Assembly (NCBI GenBank): GCA_019694335.1
Contig: JAIBCD010000006.1
Coordinates: 1-64,000 of the forward strand
DNA length: 64,000 nt
Direction of reading: 5' to 3'
Origin: Rhodospirillaceae bacterium
GTDB lineage: Bacteria; Pseudomonadota; Alphaproteobacteria; Rhodospirillales; Rhodospirillaceae
Each line of letters opens with the position of its first letter. Position 1 is the stretch's first letter. The notes below the pieces were generated by a model that ran no database searches, had not been told where the DNA came from, and was given only the letters and a program-made list of their open reading frames with translations. Below, piece after piece: positions 10,335-21,846 of the stretch. Made by a program: the position numbers and the translations under genes.

Positions 10335-11003
10335 ATGCGCGCAACGCCGTACTCACTTGTCCTGCTCATCACTGCTTTCGCCGCCGCTCCCGCCTGGGCC
10401 ACGGAAGAGACCCGCACCGTTCCCGCGTTCAAGGCGGTGGAGTTCAAGGGCGTCGGCCAGGTCGACGTGACCGCCGGCAAGGACCAGTCGGTGACCCTGA
10501 TCGCCAGCAAGAAAACCCTCGAGCAGATCGTCACCGAGGTCGAGGACGGCACCCTCAAGATCAAATGGGAAAGTGCGCGCGATCGTCATAGCTGGCTGTG
10601 GCGGTTCGTGATGCCCGACGACCACGACAGCGACAAGGTCACGGTCAGGATCACCGCGCCCGAGGTCACCAAGGTCGGCGTCTCGGGTGCCGCCGAGGTC
10701 AACGCCCGCAACATCGACGGCGCGGGGGTGGAATTCTCGGTTTCGGGCGCGGCCAAGATCCGCGCCAATGGAAAAGCCGACCGCCTCACGGTCAACATCA
10801 GCGGTGCCGGTGACGCCGATCTCGACCAGCTCGAGGTGAAAGATGCCGTGGTGTCCATCGCCGGGGTCGGCAAGGCCCAGGTCAATCCTACCAACACCCT
10901 GAACGCCACCATCGCCGGCGCCGGCGAGATCCGCTACGAGGGCGAGCCGAAAGTGGTGTCCAGCATCAGCGGCGCCGGAAGCGTCCGCGGCCGCAAGAAA
11001 TAG
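10335..11003 (+). CDS. Secreted GIN-domain (DUF2807) beta-helix protein
   Basis: 222 residues from ATG 10335, chosen because AGGAG lies 7 bases before it and because it opens directly with an export signal (MRATPYSLVLLITAFAAAPAWA). The mature protein is a DUF2807/GIN domain, predicted to form a right-handed beta-helix. Six repeated turns can be seen, each with a core like SGAAE, SGAAK, SGAGD, AGVGK, AGAGE and SGAGS, spaced about 18-21 residues. The insert DRHSWLWRFVMPDDHDSD interrupts the first strands. The role of these periplasmic or surface proteins is not established; an adhesin-like or polysaccharide-binding role is only a guess. Confidence 0.82.
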   Translation: MRATPYSLVLLITAFAAAPAWATEETRTVPAFKAVEFKGVGQVDVTAGKDQSVTLIASKKTLEQIVTEVEDGTLKIKWESARDRHSWLWRFVMPDDHDSDKVTVRITAPEVTKVGVSGAAEVNARNIDGAGVEFSVSGAAKIRANGKADRLTVNISGAGDADLDQLEVKDAVVSIAGVGKAQVNPTNTLNATIAGAGEIRYEGEPKVVSSISGAGSVRGRKK

Positions 11004-11026
11004 CGTCCCCAAACACATAGTTTTGT

Positions 11027-11094
11027 GATCCCCGGGCGTGGCGGCGGAAAGCCGCCTTCCTTAACGAAGCGCGCCTTCCGCGCGCCCGGGGATC
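11027..11094. repeat. Three-way palindromic element between the GIN gene and prmA
   Basis: A 12-bp perfect outer stem, GATCCCCGGGCG (11027-11038) with CGCCCGGGGATC (11083-11094), encloses two smaller hairpins: GGCGGC/GCCGCC (11040-11056) and GCGCG/CGCGC (11069-11083, sharing one base with the outer stem). The whole 68-base unit can fold like a cloverleaf. No T-run follows on either strand, so it does not look like a standard terminator. It resembles a REP/MITE-like intergenic element. Confidence 0.6.
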
Positions 11095-11179
11095 CAGAGC
11101 CGTAACGAGGACGGGCCGAACCAATTGCGGTGCGGCTTGCGTTGAGATCGCTGCCGTTTACCTCGGTTCCTGTCTTGGG

Positions 11180-11200
11180 CCCTCGCGTCAAGCGCGAGGG
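11180..11200. repeat. REP-like hairpin with TCAAG loop
   Basis: CCCTCGCG-TCAAG-CGCGAGGG, a perfect 8-bp stem with a TCAAG loop. It has the same design as the hairpin at 24195-24217 (stem ending CGGG, loop TCGAG), which suggests one family of small palindromic intergenic repeats. It lies 70 bases before prmA. Confidence 0.6.
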
Positions 11201-11269
11201 CGACACATTGCTTTCCTGCCGTTACACTCCGCGCTTTCGTAGAGAGAGCGGGCGCGGAAGGGTGCAATC

Positions 11270-12193
11270 GTGGCGGAAGAGATCGGCGGAAGCTGGAGCG
11301 CGCGGGTTGTCGTTCCCTTTGAACTGACCGAGGCGTTCGAGCAGGTGTTCACCGGCCTTGCCGGCGTTGTCAGCCTGTATGAGTTCTCACCCGATGGGAA
11401 ACTCTGGGCGGTCGAAGGCCAGTTCGCCGAAGTCCCGCCCAAAGCCGAACTCGCGGAACGCCTGGCTCTGGCGGCGGTCGCGGTCGGGATCTCCGAACCG
11501 GATCTGACGCTGACGGCGGTGCGCGCCACCGATTGGCTCACGGCCAATATCGCGAGCTTCCCGCCGCTCACCGCCGGGCGCTTCTATATCCACGGCGACC
11601 ACATCAAGGGCCCGTTCCCCGCCGGCATGCTGCGCATGGAGGTGAATGCCGCCACGGCGTTCGGTTCGGGCGAGCATTCCAGTACGCGCGGCTGCCTGCT
11701 GGCGCTCGATGCCTTGCGCAAGCGCGCGCAACGTTGTCGCCGCGCGCTCGACATGGGCTGCGGCACCGGCATCCTGGCGATGGCGATCGCGAAGGCCTGG
11801 GCCAGGCCGGTGCTCGCGGCGGATATCGATCCCGAAGCCGTGCGCGTCACGCGCCGCAACATCCGCCGCAACGGCGTTGCGAGCCGGGTGACGGCGGTTC
11901 TGAGCGAAGGCTGCGGCCAGCGTGAGATCACCCGCCGCACCTACGATATCGTCACCGCCAATATCCTGGCCCGCCCGCTGGTGCATATGTCGCGCGACCT
12001 GACGCGCCGCCTGGCGCCGGGCGGACGGCTGATCCTGGCGGGGCTGCTGACCCGGCACGAATCCATGGTCCAGGCGGCCTACCGCGCACAGCGGCTGCGG
12101 CTGGTGGGCCGGATTCGCCTGAAAGACTGGAGCACGCTGGTTTTCGCGAAATCGGGGCTTTTCGCCCAAAACCGGGGATTCGCGCCCGATTGA
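11270..12193 (+). CDS. prmA: Ribosomal protein L11 methyltransferase PrmA
   Basis: A 307-residue class I SAM-dependent methyltransferase that trimethylates ribosomal protein L11. The C-terminal catalytic half has the SAM-binding motif DMGCGTGILAMA (about 161-172), the acidic loop AADIDPEAV and the family motif TANILARPL. The segment NAATAFGSGEHSSTRGCL before motif I is typical of PrmA. The N-terminal L11-recognition domain is present. The start is GTG 11270 after GGAAGGG. The next gene starts 31 bases on. Confidence 0.92.
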   Translation: MAEEIGGSWSARVVVPFELTEAFEQVFTGLAGVVSLYEFSPDGKLWAVEGQFAEVPPKAELAERLALAAVAVGISEPDLTLTAVRATDWLTANIASFPPLTAGRFYIHGDHIKGPFPAGMLRMEVNAATAFGSGEHSSTRGCLLALDALRKRAQRCRRALDMGCGTGILAMAIAKAWARPVLAADIDPEAVRVTRRNIRRNGVASRVTAVLSEGCGQREITRRTYDIVTANILARPLVHMSRDLTRRLAPGGRLILAGLLTRHESMVQAAYRAQRLRLVGRIRLKDWSTLVFAKSGLFAQNRGFAPD

Positions 12194-12224
12194 AAGCGCT
12201 CCCTTCGGCCATTAAATTTCACCG

Positions 12225-14042
12225 ATGGACACAGCCCTTCAAGCGCATACCGACCCAGCAAGTGCCGCGCGACTTGCCGCCCTCCGCACCGCAATGGCCG
12301 AGGCCGGCGTCGACGGATACCTCATACCTCACGGCGACGACCATCAGGGGGAGTTCATCGCGCCCTATGCCGAACGCATCAAGTGGCTGACGAATTTCAC
12401 CGGCTCGGCCGGGATCGCCGTGGTGCTCAAGGACCGTGCCGCGATCTTCATCGACGGCCGCTACACGCTTCAGGTCCGCGACCAGGTGGACGGCACGCTC
12501 TATGAATACCGCCACCTGACCGAGGAGCCGGCCTCGGCCTGGCTCGCGGAGCATCTCACCGCCGGCATGAAGCTGGGCTTCGATCCCAAGCTGCATACGC
12601 CCGCGGGGCTTGCCCGCATCGAAGAGGCCGCATCCAAGAAAGGCGCCACCCTGGTGGCGCTGGGCACCAACCTGATCGACAAGATCTGGACCGGCCGTCC
12701 CGCGCGCCCCAAGGAACCGGCCATCGTTTACCCCGAGAAGTTCGCCGGCCGCACCAGCGCCGAAAAACGTGAGCTGGTGGCGAAGGTCTTACGTGACCAG
12801 GGGCAGGACGCCTTCCTGTTCACGGCGCTGGATTCCATCGCCTGGCTGTTCAACTTGCGCGGCGGCGACATGGAGTTCTCGCCGCTGCTCTACGCCTATG
12901 GCCTGCTGTTCGCCAAGGACGCCAAGGCCGTGCTGTTCGTCGATCCGGCCAAGATCGGCGCCGAGGTGCGCGCGCATCTCGGGCCGGACGTGACCCTCAA
13001 GGGGTACGACGATGTTGCCGCGACGCTGAAGGCCCTGCCGCAGGAGGTCGCGGTCGTCGGCCTCGACCGCGACACCGGCTCGCGCTGGGTGAACGACCGT
13101 GTGGCGGAGTCCGGCCGCAAAGCCGTTCCCGGTGTCGATCCCGCCACCGCCATCAAGGCGCGCAAACACCCGGCCGAGCTTCAGGGCGTGCGCGATGCTC
13201 ATGTCCGCGACGGCGCCGCGCTTACCAAATTCCTCGCCTGGATCGACCGCGAAGGCCCCAAAGGAACCCTCAACGAGATCGCCGCCGCCGACCGGCTGGC
13301 CCAGTTCCGCCGCGAGCTCAACACCTACCGCGGGCCGAGCTTCGCCACCATCTGCGGCGCGGGAGCCAACGGCGCCATCGTCCATTACCGCGCCACCGAA
13401 AAGACCGCGGCCAAGATCGCCGCCGACATGGTGCTGCTGGTGGATTCCGGCGGGCAATATCTCGACGGCACTACCGACGTCACGCGCTCGGTGGCCATCG
13501 GCAAGGCCACGCCCGAGCAGAAGCGCCGCTTCACCCTGGTGCTCAAGGGGCACATCGCCCTGGCCAACGCCAAATTCGTCAAAGGCACCACCGGCGGCCA
13601 ACTCGATGCTCTCGCGCGCTTCGCCCTGTGGCAGGAAGGCCTCGACTACGACCATGGCACCGGCCACGGCGTCGGTACGTTCCTGGGCGTGCACGAAGGT
13701 CCGCAGCGTATCGGCAAGGCCGGCTCCGGTGTCGCGCTGGAACCCGGCATGGTGATCTCCAACGAGCCCGGCTACTACAAGACCGGCGAATACGGCATCC
13801 GCATCGAGAACCTGGTGGCGGTACGCGAAGCGCCCGCCGTGCCGGGCGCGGAAAAGCCGCTGCTGGAATTCGAAACGCTGACCCTGGCGCCCATCGACCT
13901 CGACATGGTGGACGAAAGCCTGCTGACCGCGCCGGAAAAGGACTGGCTCAACCGCTACCACGCCGACGTGCGCGCCGCGATCGCGCCGCAAGTGGACGCG
14001 GACACGAAACAGTGGCTGGAACAGGCGACCCGCGCGATCTAG
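12225..14042 (+). CDS. Xaa-Pro aminopeptidase (M24B family, three-domain type)
   Basis: 605 residues, the length of the large three-domain aminopeptidase P as in eukaryotic XPNPEP1, rather than the ~440-residue PepP. Two creatinase-like N-terminal domains precede an M24 pita-bread domain. Dimetal ligands can be seen: the two Asp in VDSGGQYLDGTTDVTRSV, His in HGTGHGVGTFLG, Glu in EPGMVISNEPGYY and Glu in GIRIENLV. It removes N-terminal residues from X-Pro peptides in the cytoplasm. It follows prmA on the same strand and is followed by an SDR gene after 9 bases. Confidence 0.93.
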   Translation: MDTALQAHTDPASAARLAALRTAMAEAGVDGYLIPHGDDHQGEFIAPYAERIKWLTNFTGSAGIAVVLKDRAAIFIDGRYTLQVRDQVDGTLYEYRHLTEEPASAWLAEHLTAGMKLGFDPKLHTPAGLARIEEAASKKGATLVALGTNLIDKIWTGRPARPKEPAIVYPEKFAGRTSAEKRELVAKVLRDQGQDAFLFTALDSIAWLFNLRGGDMEFSPLLYAYGLLFAKDAKAVLFVDPAKIGAEVRAHLGPDVTLKGYDDVAATLKALPQEVAVVGLDRDTGSRWVNDRVAESGRKAVPGVDPATAIKARKHPAELQGVRDAHVRDGAALTKFLAWIDREGPKGTLNEIAAADRLAQFRRELNTYRGPSFATICGAGANGAIVHYRATEKTAAKIAADMVLLVDSGGQYLDGTTDVTRSVAIGKATPEQKRRFTLVLKGHIALANAKFVKGTTGGQLDALARFALWQEGLDYDHGTGHGVGTFLGVHEGPQRIGKAGSGVALEPGMVISNEPGYYKTGEYGIRIENLVAVREAPAVPGAEKPLLEFETLTLAPIDLDMVDESLLTAPEKDWLNRYHADVRAAIAPQVDADTKQWLEQATRAI

Positions 14043-14051
14043 GCTCTGCGG

Positions 14052-14966
14052 GTGACGGGAAAACCCATGATCACATCCCTGGCCGCAGCGCCGCGCGGGC
14101 CTTTCGGCAAACGGTCCACGGCCGAGGATGTCGTTCGCGGCCGCGACCTCTCCGACCAGACCATACTTATCACCGGCGCCACCTCCGGCATCGGCCTTGA
14201 GTGCGCGCGCGTGCTGGCACTGCGCGGCGCCCATGTGGTGGCGCTCGGACGCAGCGTGGGCAAAGTACGTGCCGCGACCGCGGATTGCTCCGGGCGCATC
14301 ACGCCCGTGGGCTGCGACCAGGAGGATTTCGCCGCCGTCGCCGCCTGCGCGGTCGAGGTCGCCAAGCGCGGGCCGTTCAACGTGTTCATCGCCAACGCCG
14401 GAATCCTCGGGCAGATGGAGCCGGAGTTCTGTCACGGCGTCGCCAAGCCGTTCGCGGTCAACCACCTGTCGCATTTCATCCTGGTGAACCGCCTGCTGCC
14501 GGCGTTGAAGCCCGGAGGCCGCGTGGTGGTGGTGAGTTCGGACGCGCATTACCGCGCACCGAAAGAAGGCATCTCCTTCGACAATCTCGCGGGCGAGAAG
14601 GGCTACCGGGCGATGGAATGCTACGGCCAGTCCAAGCTGGCCAACGCGCTGTTCGCGCGGTCCCTGGCGCGCCGCGGCGTGGCGGCCAATTCGCTGCATC
14701 CCGGCGTGATCGCGACCAATATTTTCGGCACCCTCCCGCCCTTGATCGGCGCGCTGGTGGCGCTCGGGCGGCTGTTCATGAAGAGTGTGGGGCAGGGCGC
14801 GGCGACCACCTGCTACGTGGCGACCGCGCCGGCGCTGGAGGGCATCGGGGGTATCTATTTCAGGGACTGCAATCCGGCGCGGCCCCATCCCAATGCCGAG
14901 AACGACGCGCTCGCCGACCGGCTGTGGGCGGTATCGGAAGACCTGACGCGGCCCTACCTCGGCTAA
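14052..14966 (+). CDS. Short-chain dehydrogenase/reductase, retinol dehydrogenase-like
   Basis: A classical SDR of about 300 residues with nucleotide motif TGATSGIG at 41-48, NAG in FIANAGILG, catalytic serine in VVVVSSDAH, and YGQSK catalytic Tyr/Lys. It resembles the WWOX/retinol dehydrogenase-like group that acts on lipophilic alcohols or ketones. The substrate is unknown. The frame begins at GTG 14052; ATG 14067 is an equally likely start. Its stop codon overlaps that of the convergent VOC gene by a few bases. It may be the last gene of the + strand group starting at metF or prmA. Confidence 0.82.
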   Translation: MTGKPMITSLAAAPRGPFGKRSTAEDVVRGRDLSDQTILITGATSGIGLECARVLALRGAHVVALGRSVGKVRAATADCSGRITPVGCDQEDFAAVAACAVEVAKRGPFNVFIANAGILGQMEPEFCHGVAKPFAVNHLSHFILVNRLLPALKPGGRVVVVSSDAHYRAPKEGISFDNLAGEKGYRAMECYGQSKLANALFARSLARRGVAANSLHPGVIATNIFGTLPPLIGALVALGRLFMKSVGQGAATTCYVATAPALEGIGGIYFRDCNPARPHPNAENDALADRLWAVSEDLTRPYLG

Positions 14967-15493
14967 TCCTTCTTCATCCCGGCCATCATGGCATTCCAGC
15001 GCTTCTGCATTTGCTTGGGTGAGACCTTCTCGATCTGATGGCTCACGCCCCAGCTGTGGCCGAACGGGTCCATCAGCGTGGCGGCGCGGAATCCGTAGAA
15101 CTGGTCTTCCACCGGCCGGACCACCTTGGCGCCCGCCGCGACGGCTTTCGCCACGAAGGCGTCGGTGTTCTTGACCGCGAGGTGCAGCCGCATGGGCTCG
15201 GGCCCACTGGGCGCGACCGTGCCCCATTCCGGGAACGGGTCGGACATCATGATGGCGGAATCGCCGATTTTGATCTGCGCATGGCCGATCCGCCCCGTGG
15301 GATCGGTGAGGCGGAAGGTTTCCTTCGCGCCGAACGCCTTCACGTAGAACGCCAGGGCGTCCACGCAATTGCCGACCGTGATGTAAGCGGTGACGGTATG
15401 CGCGCCCTTCGGAATCGGCGGCACCTTACCCTTACGGGCTTTCCGCTTGGCTTTGGTTTTGGCTTTCGCGGCGCGGCGTTTCTTGGCGGCCAT
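14963..15493 (-). CDS. VOC family (PhnB-like glyoxalase fold) protein with basic N-terminal tail
   Basis: 176 residues. From about residue 28 it matches PhnB-like vicinal oxygen chelate proteins: VTAYITVGNCVDALAFYVKA, then IKIGDSAIMMSDPFPEWG, then LMDPFGHSWGVSHQIE. Such folds include metal enzymes and antibiotic-resistance proteins, but PhnB-like members have no settled activity. Unusually, the first 24 residues are almost all Lys, Arg and Ala (AAKKRRAAKAKTKAKRKARK), resembling histone H1-like tails and suggesting nucleic-acid or polyanion binding. It overlaps the end of the convergent SDR gene. Confidence 0.8.
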   Translation of the reverse strand: MAAKKRRAAKAKTKAKRKARKGKVPPIPKGAHTVTAYITVGNCVDALAFYVKAFGAKETFRLTDPTGRIGHAQIKIGDSAIMMSDPFPEWGTVAPSGPEPMRLHLAVKNTDAFVAKAVAAGAKVVRPVEDQFYGFRAATLMDPFGHSWGVSHQIEKVSPKQMQKRWNAMMAGMKKD

Positions 15494-15567
15494 GAAATGT
15501 TCCCCCTGCTTGAGAAGCCCATCCTAGTCCCGGAGGCACCCGCCGCCAACGAACCTTAGATGAAAGC

Positions 15568-19340
<3,773 letters not shown>

Positions 19341-19370
19341 CGGAGTTGGAGCCTCTGGAACAGGGCCCGC

Positions 19371-20243
19371 TTAGGGCCGGGCGGCTTCCTGCTTGACGGC
19401 TTTGGCTTCGCGCGTGATCAGCGGCTTGCCTTCGGGCTTGATGTCCGCGAGCGTCGGCGTGCTGGCGCCGCCCGCGAGCGCATAGGCATCCCGGTACCAG
19501 TCGGTGGACGGGAAATTGAAGCCGAGCACGGCGGCGGTCTTATGGGCTTCGGTGTTGAGGCCGAGCGCGGTGAACGCCTCGGTCAGGCGGTAGAGCGCCT
19601 CGGGCACATGGCTGGTGGAGCCGTACTGGTCGACCACGACCTTGAAGCGGTTGATGGCGGCGAGGTACTGGCGGTTGCTCAGGTAGAAACGGCCGATAGC
19701 CATTTCGCGGCCCGCCAGATGGTCGCGCACCAGGTCGGTCTTCAGGCGCGCGTCGCGGCCGTAGGAGGTGTCGGGGAAGCGCGACACGACGTCCTCGAGG
19801 GCGTTCAGCGCCTTGGTGGTCTGCTCCTGGTCGCGGCGGATGTCGGCGATGCGCTCATAGGAGCACAGGGCCTTCAGGTAATAGGCATAGGCGATGTCGC
19901 GGTTGCCGGGATGGACCTGGATGAAACGGTCGAGACGGGTGATGGCCTCGTCGTACTTGTCGTCGCGGTAATAGGAATAGGCCGACATCAGCATGGCCTT
20001 GGTCGACCACACCGAATAGGGATGCTGGCGCTCGACTTCGTCGAAATACTTGCCGGCGTCGTTGAAGCGGCCGTTGTCCACGTAGGACACGGCCTTGCTG
20101 TAAATCTCGTAGACCGACTGCTCCTTGTACTCGAGTTCCTTCTTGTCGGAGGAACAGGCGGCCAGCCCCAACGCGAGGGCCACCAGAGCAAGGCGCAGGG
20201 CAGAGAACGGCGAGGTCTGACGCACGGGCCTACAGGCCTCCAA
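19371..20243 (-). CDS. bamD: Outer-membrane assembly lipoprotein BamD
   Basis: A 290-residue lipoprotein with lipobox LAAC (Cys30) followed by SSDKKELEYKEQSVYE, and a tetratricopeptide-repeat body (segments such as YDEAITRLDRFIQVHPGN). BamD is the essential lipoprotein of the BAM complex that inserts beta-barrel proteins into the outer membrane. The family usually has about 245 residues; the extra length is a C-terminal tail ending in lysine- and alanine-rich sequence. It follows lpxC with a hairpin between them. Confidence 0.93.
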   Translation of the reverse strand: MEACRPVRQTSPFSALRLALVALALGLAACSSDKKELEYKEQSVYEIYSKAVSYVDNGRFNDAGKYFDEVERQHPYSVWSTKAMLMSAYSYYRDDKYDEAITRLDRFIQVHPGNRDIAYAYYLKALCSYERIADIRRDQEQTTKALNALEDVVSRFPDTSYGRDARLKTDLVRDHLAGREMAIGRFYLSNRQYLAAINRFKVVVDQYGSTSHVPEALYRLTEAFTALGLNTEAHKTAAVLGFNFPSTDWYRDAYALAGGASTPTLADIKPEGKPLITREAKAVKQEAARP

Positions 20244-20293
20244 AAACGGGCAAATCGGAAGGCGGTAGATATACCCTCAGCGCCCCCTAAAAT

Positions 20294-20329
20294 CAAAACC
20301 CGCCAGGGGTTTTTCCCGGGCGGGTTTTG
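20294..20329. terminator. Bidirectional-looking hairpin between lpxC and bamD
   Basis: CAAAACCCGCC (20294-20304) pairs perfectly with GGCGGGTTTTG (20319-20329), with a 14-base loop. On the minus strand the stem ends in GGGTTTTG then ATTTTAG, so it could end or attenuate the lpxC message before bamD. Confidence 0.65.
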
Positions 20330-20351
20330 AAAGCATTGGGAAAAACCACGT

Positions 20352-21392
20352 TTACCGAACGGTCGCGGCCCGGCGGATTTTGGCCCGGACGGTATCGACG
20401 AAGGGGAGGGGCGTGCCCTGATCCAACCATGACGCGTGGGCGGCCGGTTCCTGCCACATGTCCACCATCTCCCAGCAGGAGCGGTCGGCATAGATCTGGC
20501 GCATCAGGCGCGCGGTATCGGCGTGGCTGGAGCAGCGGCCGATGAAGTGGCCGATGATGGGATGGCCGGTGAGGTAGAGGTCGCCGACCGCGTCCAGCGC
20601 CTTGTGGCGCACGAATTCGTTGTCGTGGCGCAGGCCTTCCTCGTTGAGGATGCGGTCGCCGTCGACGACGATGGCGTTCGAGAGGCTGCCGCCGCGGGCG
20701 AGGCCGGCTTCGCGCAGCGCGGTCACGTCGGACAGCAGGCCGAAGGTGCGCGCGCGGCTGATCTCGGTCTTGAAGCTGTCGCGCGAGACGGTGAAGGAAC
20801 AGCTCTGGCGGCCGATCGCCTGGGCGCGGAAGTCGATGTGGAAATCGACGCGCAGGCCGTCGGGCCACGGGCCGAGGGCGACCATCTTGCTGCCCTGGAT
20901 ATGGCTGTGCTGCTTCAGGATGCGCATGGCGCGGCGCGGGGCATCGAGCTCCGCGACGCCGGCGCATTCGATCAGGAAAGCGAACGGCGCGGCGCTGCCG
21001 TCCATGGCGGGCACTTCAGGGCCGTTGAGTTCGACGATCGCGTTGTCGATCTCGAGCCCGCAGAACGCCGACATCAGGTGTTCGACGGTCGCCACGCTGA
21101 TCCCGTTCGCATCTGCGAGAACGGTGCACATGCGGGAGTCGGCGACATTGGCCCAGGTGGCCTTGATGGTGGTGCCGCCGCCGATCAGGTCGACGCGCTT
21201 GAACACGATACCGGTATCGGGTCCGGCCGGGTGCAACCGCATCGCAACACGCACGCCGGTGTGAAGTCCGACGCCTGTGCAGCTGATGGAGGTCTTGAGG
21301 GTCTTCTGCAGGACGGGTCTACGGTCGTCTACCGAAGTCGCACTACCGCTAGGCGCGCTGAAGGCGCCGGGGCTGCTAACGTCAAAAGTCAT
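20352..21392 (-). CDS. lpxC: UDP-3-O-acyl-N-acetylglucosamine deacetylase LpxC
   Basis: 346 residues with an N-terminal extension of about 27 residues over E. coli LpxC. It catalyses the committed zinc-dependent deacetylation of lipid A synthesis in the cytoplasm. The zinc and catalytic region VEHLMSAF (Glu104, His105) is present, as is the C-terminal GHPIIGHFIGRCSSHAD with further ligands and the catalytic His. In many relatives lpxC lies directly after ftsZ; here a symporter and a crotonase gene intervene. The start ATG is preceded by a 454-base gap that should hold its promoter. Confidence 0.95.
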   Translation of the reverse strand: MTFDVSSPGAFSAPSGSATSVDDRRPVLQKTLKTSISCTGVGLHTGVRVAMRLHPAGPDTGIVFKRVDLIGGGTTIKATWANVADSRMCTVLADANGISVATVEHLMSAFCGLEIDNAIVELNGPEVPAMDGSAAPFAFLIECAGVAELDAPRRAMRILKQHSHIQGSKMVALGPWPDGLRVDFHIDFRAQAIGRQSCSFTVSRDSFKTEISRARTFGLLSDVTALREAGLARGGSLSNAIVVDGDRILNEEGLRHDNEFVRHKALDAVGDLYLTGHPIIGHFIGRCSSHADTARLMRQIYADRSCWEMVDMWQEPAAHASWLDQGTPLPFVDTVRAKIRRAATVR

Positions 21393-21846
21393 TCGTCACC
21401 GATCTATCTGCAGGCATCGCCACAGCGGTACCCTCCGCCCTGGCGAAGCCATGGTTCGGTAGCAACCCCCGATACCCGTATTCAATCGTAATTTTTACAA
21501 AATGCTCCACTTTGACAAGGCAAAAATTATGCTCCCACAATATTTTGTGGGTTACCCCTCCGCCCGAAAACCTTTGCGCCCGGCCCGCTTCGAGGGTTTT
21601 TCTACCTAGGGGTGAGAGTTGAGGGCCGTCTTTTGTCACAGCCGCGCGTGGGGCGGAAAGTCCTTTTAGGAGAATAATTTACCGTTTTCGCCCGGGCTTT
21701 CACGGCGGACCGTAAGGGACTCCCTTATAAAAGGGCATTTCCTGGCTCGCTGGCACCGAACCGGGGCCAGACGCCGGGGCACGCCGCGCGGGCGGCTTAG
21801 TGTAGGTTGGGCCGTCCCCGGAGGGGCCCAGGGGGGGGGAGACGAC
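21393..21846. other. Intergenic region between divergent lpxC and symporter genes
   Basis: No convincing gene is seen in these 454 bases. An 18-bp dyad CCCACAA-TATT-TTGTGGG at 21534-21551 is the clearest feature and looks like an operator. A plus-strand TTGACA (21512-21517) lies 18 bases before CACAAT (21536-21541), a mediocre sigma70-like promoter that would overlap the dyad. An AGGAG at 21667-21671 is not followed by a usable start codon. The lpxC promoter must also lie here but I cannot place it. Confidence 0.4.
21534..21551. promoter_or_regulatory. Operator-like 18-bp dyad between lpxC and symporter
   Basis: CCCACAA at 21534-21540 and TTGTGGG at 21545-21551 form a perfect 7-bp inverted repeat with a 4-base centre. 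No T-run follows on either strand, so a protein-binding site is more likely than a terminator. The binding protein is unknown. Confidence 0.4.

Noticed and set aside
12789..15368. Very long minus-strand open frame (about 859 codons) opposite the aminopeptidase and SDR genes
   Set aside because: High GC makes antisense frames stay open. The product is a His/Arg/Gly-rich shadow of well-identified plus-strand genes.
21382..21639. 85-codon minus-strand frame upstream of lpxC
   Set aside because: It overlaps the lpxC start and crosses the palindromic gap; no family-like sequence and no ribosome site.
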